From NCBI RefSeq assembly GCF_023824195.1, contig NZ_CP085442.1, positions 4,502,001 through 4,566,000 on the forward strand: 64,000 bases of DNA. Direction: 5' to 3'. The DNA is from Priestia megaterium. GTDB lineage: Bacteria > Bacillota > Bacilli > Bacillales > Bacillaceae_H. The notes under the pieces are model-generated. The model was not told the origin of the DNA and did not search any database. It saw nothing but the letters and a program-made list of their open reading frames with translations. The position numbers and the translations under genes were made by a program. Shown one piece after another: positions 57,633 through 64,000 of this stretch. Within the stretch, counting starts at the first letter, position 1. Each line of letters begins with the position of its first letter.

Positions 57633-58799
57633 TTAACGAACGGGAATATTTAAGATGCTTCCTTCTTCCAGTTCATATTCATCTTCTAAATTATTCACCC
57701 GTAAAATATTTTGCACATTCGTCTTATAGCGGTCTGCTATCGTATCAAGCGAATCTCCGTCTTGAACAATACAAAGCTTCCACGTTGAAAAAGCTTCTTC
57801 TTCCCGCGAAAAGAGCTTTGTTAAATAAAGGGCGTTTTCATTTCGTCCGCTTTCATTTTCTTCTTTACGAAATTCAACAATAATTTTTTCCTCTTCTTGC
57901 TCAGCTTCTTCTTGCTCAGCCTCTTGTTGAACGTCAGCATACGTATTCAATTCACTAGCTTGCGATTCTTCTAAACTTTCTTGCTCTTGACGAAGCTGAA
58001 ACAACTCAATCACGTTGTCTTCTCTTTCTTCCTCGATTTGTGCCTCTTTTTTCACTTCGACTTCAAATGGTTCATATGCTTCCTCTTCATATTCCACGAC
58101 CGGCTCAGCACGAGATTCTTTTTTAAATACAGATGAAAAATAACTAGGGGGCTCTTCTGAATGATCTTCTTCAATAGCCTCTGCCTCTAAAAGTGCGGGA
58201 GCTTCACGATAGCTTACGTCAAACTCTTGTTCCTCTTGTTCCTCTTGTTCCTCTTGTTCCTCTTCTTCTTGAGCAAAGTTTTCAGTATATGCCTCTTCAG
58301 CGTCGTCCACTTCTTCATAGGAGACGATGTGCTGTTCCTCCGAAAACTCTTCCTCTTCTTCTCGTTCTTCATGCTGTTCTCCGTACAATCCTGTGATGGA
58401 CAAGTCAGCCATTAGCTGCAGCTGATTTGTACCTGGCAATTCATAATCAAATAAATCAATAGATACATATACGTCTTCAATACTTTGAATACGATTTTTA
58501 GGAATGGTAATATCAACAGGAAATTGATGTGATAATTCAGCCGTTCCGTCTTCACGGACAGAGATAGATTGCACTTGATTCTCATTTGTATATTCGCGTA
58601 ACGAGTGCTCTCCCTCGTACGTTTCGTATTCACCTGTTAATTGTAATGCTCCTCGAATAGACACGTATTGGTCATATTCTTGAATAGATACTTGAGGCTC
58701 TAAGGAGATAGACAAAAGTTGTGAGACTTCCTGTCCTTTTTGAAACCATACTGATTCTTCTACGGAAAAACGCAGACATGATAAATTATCCTGCGACAA
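57633..58799 (-). CDS. spoVID: Spore morphogenesis protein SpoVID
   Basis: Drives encasement of the forespore by the coat. The N-terminal domain (about 1-150; FSVEESVWFQKGQEVSQLLSISLEP, FPVDITIPKNRIQ) is well conserved with B. subtilis. A long Glu/Gln-rich low-complexity middle follows. The C-terminus has NALYLTKLFSREEEAFSTWKLC and a LysM domain (IVQDGDSLDTIADRYK). At 388 residues it is much shorter than the B. subtilis protein (575), the loss being in the middle. The start is a TTG after AAGGGGGAG. Confidence 0.9.
   Translation of the reverse strand: MSQDNLSCLRFSVEESVWFQKGQEVSQLLSISLEPQVSIQEYDQYVSIRGALQLTGEYETYEGEHSLREYTNENQVQSISVREDGTAELSHQFPVDITIPKNRIQSIEDVYVSIDLFDYELPGTNQLQLMADLSITGLYGEQHEEREEEEEFSEEQHIVSYEEVDDAEEAYTENFAQEEEEQEEQEEQEEQEFDVSYREAPALLEAEAIEEDHSEEPPSYFSSVFKKESRAEPVVEYEEEAYEPFEVEVKKEAQIEEEREDNVIELFQLRQEQESLEESQASELNTYADVQQEAEQEEAEQEEEKIIVEFRKEENESGRNENALYLTKLFSREEEAFSTWKLCIVQDGDSLDTIADRYKTNVQNILRVNNLEDEYELEEGSILNIPVR
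58224..58259. repeat. Four tandem 9-bp repeats in spoVID
   Basis: Four copies of CTCTTGTTC encode a repeated Glu-Glu-Gln run in the acidic linker of SpoVID. Identical units suggest recent slippage expansion, in frame. Confidence 0.85.
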
Positions 58800-58888
58800 A
58801 TTGTTCTCCCCCTTCCAACACCCGCCAGGTAATAGCGCGGTCATTAAAGATGTATGAACAAATAAATTAAAATATGTCTTTAAAACTA

Positions 58889-58918
58889 AAAAAGCTTACG
58901 GAATCCTCCGTAAGCTTT
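58889..58918 (-). terminator. Terminator of the hem operon after hemL
   Basis: AAAGCTTACGGA and its complement with a 4-base loop, followed on the minus strand by TTTTTTA; about 28 bases after the hemL stop. Confidence 0.9.
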
Positions 58919-58946
58919 GATATAAAAGTCAATCTTATTTAGCTGT

Positions 58947-60236
58947 TTATCCACGTAACTTCGAAAAAGCTTTTTCAGCTGCTGCAATTGTATGTTCAAT
59001 GTCTGCATCTGTATGAGAAGTTGATAAAAACATTCCTTCGAATTGAGAAGGAGGTAAAAACACGCCTTCATTAGCCATTTCACGATAGTAAGCTGCAAAA
59101 TAATCTAAATTCGATGTTTTCGCTGTTTCGTAATTTATTACTTGTTCGTTTGTAAAGAAGAAACCGATCATTGAACCAGCTCGGTTTACGGTAAACGGCA
59201 CATCATATTTTTCAGCTGCTGCCATCAATCCTTCTTCTAATCGATCTGCTTTACGAATGAACTCATCGTAGGATTGAGGTGTCAGCTGCGTTAATGTCTC
59301 GTATCCAGCTGTCATCGCAAGCGGATTACCTGATAATGTACCTGCTTGATAAATCGGGCCGCTTGGTGCAACTCGCTCCATAATTTCAGCTTTACCACCG
59401 TAAGCACCTACTGGTAAACCACCACCGATTACTTTTCCTAAGCAAGTTAAGTCAGGCGTAATGTTATAGTAGCCCTGTGCACAGTTGTACGCTACGCGGA
59501 ACCCTGTCATTACTTCATCAAAAATGAGCAGTGAGCCATATTCTGATGTGATATCACGAAGCCCTTGTAAGAAACCTGGCTGAGGCGGTACCACACCCAT
59601 ATTTCCTGCTACCGGTTCAACGATTACTCCGGCAATGTCATCTCCGAATTCTTTAAAAGCATATTGTACGCTTTCTAAATCGTTGTACGGCACTGTAATC
59701 GTGTTTTTAGCGATTCCTTCAGGCACTCCCGGGCTATCTGGTAGGCCTAATGTTGCAACGCCTGAGCCAGCTTTAATTAGAAGAGAGTCACCGTGCCCAT
59801 GGTAACAGCCTTCAAATTTTAAAATTTTGTTGCGGCCCGTATAGCCACGTGCTAAACGCAGTGCGCTCATCGTTGCTTCCGTACCTGAACTCACCATACG
59901 GACGATTTCGATTGAAGGAACGCGCTCAATAACAACCTTAGCAAGCTCATTTTCAATTAATGTTGGTGCACCAAAGCTTGTACCAGATTCCGTTACTTTT
60001 TTTACTGCTTCAACTACTTGATCGTTGGAATGTCCGTGAATTAAAGGTCCCCATGATAAGACGTAGTCAATATATTTGTTGCCGTCAATATCGTAAATCG
60101 TAGCGCCTTTTCCTCGTTCCATAAAAATAGGATCCATATCTACTGATTTAAATGCACGAACAGGACTGTTTACTCCACCCGGCATTAATTGCTGCGCTTC
60201 TAAAAAAGCTGCTTTTGACTTTTCATAACTTCTCAT
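58947..60236 (-). CDS. hemL: Glutamate-1-semialdehyde 2,1-aminomutase
   Basis: PLP enzyme converting glutamate-1-semialdehyde to 5-aminolevulinate. The 429-residue protein has [15 protein letters not shown] near the N-terminus, the PLP-Lys motif [18 protein letters not shown] and the class-III aminotransferase signature [14 protein letters not shown]. Ribosome site AAGGAGG. It is last in the hemA-hemX-hemC-hemD-hemB-hemL order. Confidence 0.97.
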   Translation of the reverse strand: MRSYEKSKAAFLEAQQLMPGGVNSPVRAFKSVDMDPIFMERGKGATIYDIDGNKYIDYVLSWGPLIHGHSNDQVVEAVKKVTESGTSFGAPTLIENELAKVVIERVPSIEIVRMVSSGTEATMSALRLARGYTGRNKILKFEGCYHGHGDSLLIKAGSGVATLGLPDSPGVPEGIAKNTITVPYNDLESVQYAFKEFGDDIAGVIVEPVAGNMGVVPPQPGFLQGLRDITSEYGSLLIFDEVMTGFRVAYNCAQGYYNITPDLTCLGKVIGGGLPVGAYGGKAEIMERVAPSGPIYQAGTLSGNPLAMTAGYETLTQLTPQSYDEFIRKADRLEEGLMAAAEKYDVPFTVNRAGSMIGFFFTNEQVINYETAKTSNLDYFAAYYREMANEGVFLPPSQFEGMFLSTSHTDADIEHTIAAAEKAFSKLRG

Positions 60237-60252
60237 GTGTAAGCCTCCTTAA

Positions 60253-61233
60253 TTACTTGTCAGATAACCAGCGTGCTGCGTCTTTAGCATGATACGTTAC
60301 AATTAAATCCGCTCCTGCACGCTTCATACTAATTAATTTTTCAAGAACAATCTCTTTTTCATTTACCCAGCCGTTTTGAGCTGCCGCTTTAATCATCGAA
60401 TATTCACCGCTCACATTATAAGCCACTACCGGTAAATTAAACGTGTTTTTTACATCGCGCATAATATCTAAATAAGATAGAGCTGGTTTTACAATTAAGA
60501 AATCTGCTCCTTCTTCTACATCAGATTCTGCTTCTCGAAGTGCTTCTAAGCGATTGGCTGGGTCCATTTGATATGTTTTACGGTCTCCAAATTGAGGAGA
60601 AGAATGCGCTGCATCGCGGAATGGTCCGTAAAAAGCAGATGCATATTTAACAGCATAAGACATCACAGGCACATCTTCAAATCCAGCTTCGTCTAGACCG
60701 TGGCGAATAGCTGCCACGAAACCGTCCATCATGTTTGAAGGCGCAATAATATCCGCTCCTGCTTTAGCTTGACTAACCGCTGTACGCGCTAATAAGTCAA
60801 GGCTAGGATCGTTTAAGATTTTTCCGTCTTCAATTACACCACAGTGGCCATGATCTGTGTATTGACATAAGCATGTATCTGCGATAACAACAAAGTCTGG
60901 AAAATTTTCTTTAATTTGACGAATACCTTTTTGGACAATTCCATGGTCATGGTATGCCTGTGAACCGACTGCATCTTTTTCAGCGGGAACACCAAATACC
61001 ATAGCTGACTTGATTCCTAAATCGACTAACTCTTGGATTTCATCATTCAAGTAGTCTAAAGAAATTTGATCCACACCTGGCATTGATTTTACAGCATTTC
61101 TTTTTTGTTCACCTTCTACAATAAAAATAGGATATATAAAGTCTTCAGGATGTAAATGTGTTTCACGTACAAGCGCACGCATATTTACAGAATTACGAAG
61201 ACGACGATGACGTGTAAATTGTAAATCTTTCAT
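60253..61233 (-). CDS. hemB: Delta-aminolevulinic acid dehydratase (porphobilinogen synthase)
   Basis: Joins two 5-aminolevulinate molecules to porphobilinogen. The 326-residue enzyme shows the zinc-type Cys cluster [14 protein letters not shown], and Lys residues of the active site in [16 protein letters not shown] and [12 protein letters not shown]. Strong ribosome site AAAGGAGG. Confidence 0.98.
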   Translation of the reverse strand: MKDLQFTRHRRLRNSVNMRALVRETHLHPEDFIYPIFIVEGEQKRNAVKSMPGVDQISLDYLNDEIQELVDLGIKSAMVFGVPAEKDAVGSQAYHDHGIVQKGIRQIKENFPDFVVIADTCLCQYTDHGHCGVIEDGKILNDPSLDLLARTAVSQAKAGADIIAPSNMMDGFVAAIRHGLDEAGFEDVPVMSYAVKYASAFYGPFRDAAHSSPQFGDRKTYQMDPANRLEALREAESDVEEGADFLIVKPALSYLDIMRDVKNTFNLPVVAYNVSGEYSMIKAAAQNGWVNEKEIVLEKLISMKRAGADLIVTYHAKDAARWLSDK

Positions 61234-61250
61234 GTTAAAATCCTCCTTTA

Positions 61251-62024
61251 TTATTCAAAACAACTAACCAACATATCTATCATACCATTTATCGTGTATG
61301 TGTTAGGAACAAGATGCTTAATTCCATATTCGCTCGCTGTCTGACTCGTAATAGGACCGATGCAAACAACTTTGGTTCTATTTATAAGCTCAAGCCAATT
61401 CGGAATATCTTTAACTGACTCGACAAAAAATCTCACTGTAGAAGAACTTGTAAAAGTAATAGCATCAATTCCTATTTCTAAATGTTGCTTAACCAAGCGT
61501 TCAGAGTCTTGATTTCGAATGGTCTGATATACAACTAAATCCGTTACCTCACACTCTTTTAACCCATCTTTTAAAACAGAGCGGGCTAATTGTCCTCGTA
61601 CAAGGAGAACTCGCTCGTGATGTGACACATTTGCTTTTAACGACTCAAGAAGTGATTCCGCAACGTATTCTTGTGGAACAAGTTGCACATTAAGATCGTG
61701 TTTTTCTAGCAATTTTGCGGTTTTTTCTCCAACCGCGGCCACTTTTAATCTTTTTAAAGCACTCCAACTGATATTTAACTCTTTTAGCCATTCAAAGAAA
61801 AAAGAAATGCCGTTTTGACTTGTAAAAACAATCCAATCAAAACAGTCAATCGACAGCAGGACATCTTCCACTTCTTTTTCATTGTTAGAACGTGCGAACG
61901 TGAGGACTGGTAAGCTTAAAGGTATGCCTCCAAGCTTTTTAATCTGTGCTGCAAATGAATGAGCCTGCTTCGCTTCTCTTGTAATCAAAACTTTTTTCAA
62001 AAAAAGAGGAGCCTCATGACTCAT
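61251..62024 (-). CDS. hemD: Uroporphyrinogen-III synthase
   Basis: Cyclises hydroxymethylbilane with ring-D inversion to uroporphyrinogen III. The sequence family is weakly conserved. The 257-residue length, the elements [27 protein letters not shown] and [13 protein letters not shown], and the position after hemC identify it. It shares one base with hemC. Confidence 0.92.
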   Translation of the reverse strand: MSHEAPLFLKKVLITREAKQAHSFAAQIKKLGGIPLSLPVLTFARSNNEKEVEDVLLSIDCFDWIVFTSQNGISFFFEWLKELNISWSALKRLKVAAVGEKTAKLLEKHDLNVQLVPQEYVAESLLESLKANVSHHERVLLVRGQLARSVLKDGLKECEVTDLVVYQTIRNQDSERLVKQHLEIGIDAITFTSSSTVRFFVESVKDIPNWLELINRTKVVCIGPITSQTASEYGIKHLVPNTYTINGMIDMLVSCFE

Positions 62025-62956
62025 TATTTGTCCAGCTCCTCTTTTACACGGTCAATTAAAAGCTTAGCTCCTTGAGATGTTAAGCGCTCAGCAGCTTCTG
62101 AACCGATAGCAATGGGGTCTTTTCCCGTAATGTGCTCTTTGTAAATCGTTTTGCCATCAGGAGACGCGACTAGCGACGTTAGCTCAATGTTTCCGCCGTC
62201 CAATATACGCCCATAACCCGCAATCGGCACTTGGCATCCGCCTTCCATCTCTTTTAAAAATACGCGTTCAGCTCTAACAGCACGAGCCGTTTCATCATGA
62301 TTTAGAGCTTGAAGAAGCGATAATAATTCATGGTCATTTTCTCGGCATTCGATAGCTAAAGCTCCTTGTCCCACAGCGGGAACGCTTATTTCCGGCTCTA
62401 GGTACTGAGTGACCGTATCTTTCGACCAGCCCATACGAGATAACCCTGCAGCTGCCAAGATAATCGCATCGTAATCTTCATTTTTTAATTTCTCTAGGCG
62501 TGTGTCGATATTTCCTCGAATCCATTTAATTTCGATATCTGAACGCATAGATAGAAGCTGTGCCCCTCGACGCAAGCTGCTTGTCCCAATCACAGCACCG
62601 CTTGGTAGCTCCTCAAATCGCTCACCATTTTTTGAAATAAGCGCATCACGATGATCTTCTCGTAAAGGAATACATCCAATCGTTAATCCTTCTGGCAAAA
62701 CAGCCGGCATATCTTTCATACTATGAACGGCCATATCAATTTCTTTATCTAACATGGCTTGTTCAATTTCTTTTACAAAAAGACCTTTACCGCCTACTTT
62801 GGACAGCGTTACATTTAAAATTTGGTCCCCTTTTGTAACCATTTCTTTAATTTCAAACTCAAAAGGAAGACCTTGTTTTTTTAACTGTTCAATGACCCAC
62901 TTGGTCTGTGTTAACGCAAGTTTGCTTCGACGAGAGCCGACAATAATTTTTCGCAT
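62024..62956 (-). CDS. hemC: Hydroxymethylbilane synthase (porphobilinogen deaminase)
   Basis: Assembles four porphobilinogen units on a dipyrromethane cofactor. Motifs are [24 protein letters not shown] and the cofactor-attachment Cys in [16 protein letters not shown]. The 310-residue length is normal. It lies 13 bases after hemX. Confidence 0.98.
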   Translation of the reverse strand: MRKIIVGSRRSKLALTQTKWVIEQLKKQGLPFEFEIKEMVTKGDQILNVTLSKVGGKGLFVKEIEQAMLDKEIDMAVHSMKDMPAVLPEGLTIGCIPLREDHRDALISKNGERFEELPSGAVIGTSSLRRGAQLLSMRSDIEIKWIRGNIDTRLEKLKNEDYDAIILAAAGLSRMGWSKDTVTQYLEPEISVPAVGQGALAIECRENDHELLSLLQALNHDETARAVRAERVFLKEMEGGCQVPIAGYGRILDGGNIELTSLVASPDGKTIYKEHITGKDPIAIGSEAAERLTSQGAKLLIDRVKEELDK

Positions 62957-62969
62957 GTTGTCCTCCTAA

Positions 62970-63803
62970 TTACGAACCCCAAAAGTGAAAATTCGATAAA
63001 CTGCCAAATAAAAAGAAATTAATAAGTAAGACTAAGAACAATCCAATATTCCACATCGCGATTGCCTTTCCTTGAATACCTCTACGCAGTCTAGCATACA
63101 AGTAAGCGCTGTATGCAACGAACATTAAAAATGAACCTAACACTTTTGTATCGTACCAATGAAAATCTACGTATTTAATATAAGCCCATATGATTCCTAA
63201 GATTAACGAAAGCAATAACAGCGGTACACCAATTAAAATTAATACATAGGACATGTAATCTAGCTTTGTTAAATCTTCAATTCTTAGCAAGCGCTTGCCC
63301 CATTTCTTCTTTTTCAATAAATTATACTGAACAAGATACAGAGCGGAAAAAACAAAAGAGACTGAAAAAGCGCCGTAAGATAAAATAGCCATGGTAATAT
63401 GAATGATTAATAATTCTGACACAAGGCGCTCCGACTGGACAGCAGTGTATGTTTCAAGTGGAGCAAACGTATGAATAGCCATAATTAAGAAACCAATCAC
63501 ATTTGTAAAAAACACCATAAAATCAACGCGGAACAGGCGATTAATCACAAGTGAAAGAGTAATTAACACCCACGCGTAAAAATACAGCCCCTCAGAAACG
63601 GTAAGAATAGGAAACCTTCCCGTCTCAAACATTCGTAAAATTAAAAAGGCTGTTTGCAAAACCCACACAATAGAAAGTAACCAGAAGGCTATCGAGTTTG
63701 CCTTCCGGTTATTTTGTACAAAATCAATAAAATATAATAAAACGCTCACCGCGTATAAAATCACAATCAATTCATAGATTCTGGTTAATTCCATATCAAC
63801 CAT
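62970..63803 (-). CDS. hemX: HemX, CcsA-like membrane protein
   Basis: A 277-residue polytopic membrane protein (about eight segments) of the cytochrome-c-assembly / HemX family, which lowers HemA levels in B. subtilis. It includes SEGLYFYAWVLITLSLVINRLF and the Trp/His-containing loop YVDFHWYDTKVLGSF. The ribosome site GTGAGG lies just beyond the hemA stop. Confidence 0.92.
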   Translation of the reverse strand: MVDMELTRIYELIVILYAVSVLLYFIDFVQNNRKANSIAFWLLSIVWVLQTAFLILRMFETGRFPILTVSEGLYFYAWVLITLSLVINRLFRVDFMVFFTNVIGFLIMAIHTFAPLETYTAVQSERLVSELLIIHITMAILSYGAFSVSFVFSALYLVQYNLLKKKKWGKRLLRIEDLTKLDYMSYVLILIGVPLLLLSLILGIIWAYIKYVDFHWYDTKVLGSFLMFVAYSAYLYARLRRGIQGKAIAMWNIGLFLVLLINFFLFGSLSNFHFWGS

Positions 63804-63817
63804 TATTCAATCCTCAC

Positions 63818-64000
63818 TTAAGACTGATAAGCTACTGAATGAGACGTAATCGATGTATGAAGCTGCTCTTCTTTTTCTTTTTGCAAAGCAACTTCCTGTT
63901 CAATATTAAAAATCTTCATGAACAGCTCTAAAGACTCTTCAGCATGTTTCTCTCCAGCCAATTCTTTCGCGTGTAAAATTGGATCGCGAAGAAGTTGATT
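63818..64000 (-). CDS. hemA: Glutamyl-tRNA reductase (3' end only)
   Basis: The last 60 codons of HemA, the first enzyme of tetrapyrrole synthesis from glutamyl-tRNA; the rest lies beyond the right edge. The visible part begins [18 protein letters not shown], which is the conserved C-terminal dimerisation helix region. It ends with a short hydrophilic tail. The stop is 15 bases before the hemX start. The identification depends on this tail and on operon order. Confidence 0.88.
   Translation of the reverse strand, partial: NQLLRDPILHAKELAGEKHAEESLELFMKIFNIEQEVALQKEKEEQLHTSITSHSVAYQS

Overview
This window looks like housekeeping and sporulation chromosome from an endospore-forming member of the Bacillaceae, most likely the Priestia (Bacillus) megaterium group. 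The base composition is AT-rich, Shine-Dalgarno sites are strong (AAGGAGG-like), and TTG/GTG starts are frequent. Gene order follows the Bacillus subtilis hemA-to-yrvM arc almost gene for gene. Spore genes are abundant: spoVB, bofC, safA, coxA, spo0B, spoIVFA/FB, spoIIB, spoVID and ysxE. The species name is an inference from gene content and layout. There are no tRNA or rRNA genes, insertion sequences, phage genes or CRISPR arrays.

Layout. 1-2450: start of a pst phosphate-uptake operon (pstS-pstC-pstA, minus strand) with a PhoP-type promoter. 2577-7428: tcdA, a 6S RNA, and hisS-aspS under a T-box leader, plus a 58-codon yrzK-like gene. 7577-11843: a cell-wall amidase converging on dtd, then relA and apt. 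11859-23674: recJ, secDF, comN, spoVB, two membrane-protein genes, yajC, tgt, queA, a DUF2905 gene and ruvB. 23691-29568: ruvA, bofC, a sigma-B-type stress gene, coxA, a CotS-like kinase and safA. 29789-35107: nadB-nadC-nadA opposite nifS-nadR, with a palindromic operator between them. 35136-39663: pheA, pheB, obgE and spo0B, then rpmA, prp and rplU behind an L21 leader. 39691-47053: an RNase E/G gene, spoIVFB-spoIVFA, minD-minC and mreD-mreC-mreB. 47283-53000: radC, maf, spoIIB, comC with a pilin-like small gene, ctaM and folC. 53097-64000: valS under a T-box leader, ysxE, spoVID, hemL, hemB, hemD, hemC, hemX and the 3' end of hemA.

How the genes work together. The left end imports phosphate. 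The aminoacyl-tRNA synthetases are gated by uncharged-tRNA-sensing leaders, while RelA makes and degrades (p)ppGpp. The nad genes make nicotinate mononucleotide from aspartate, and NifS and NadR supply sulfur for the NadA cluster and repression respectively. The hem genes make uroporphyrinogen III from glutamyl-tRNA. The mre and min genes control cell shape and division-site choice. SafA, SpoVID and YsxE belong to the spore coat morphogenetic layer, and SpoIVFA/FB and BofC to pro-sigma-K control.

I found no convincing undescribed multi-gene system. The points most worth a second look are small. They include a 25-bp terminator palindrome that codes for the same C-terminal peptide in two convergent proteins, a possible AUU start, a tiny pilin-like ORF and an 18-codon ORF upstream of comC, and a predicted pseudokinase (YsxE) contrasted with an intact-looking CotS-like kinase beside safA. 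Others are an RNase E/G gene next to the L21 leader and a GC-rich hairpin before ruvA.
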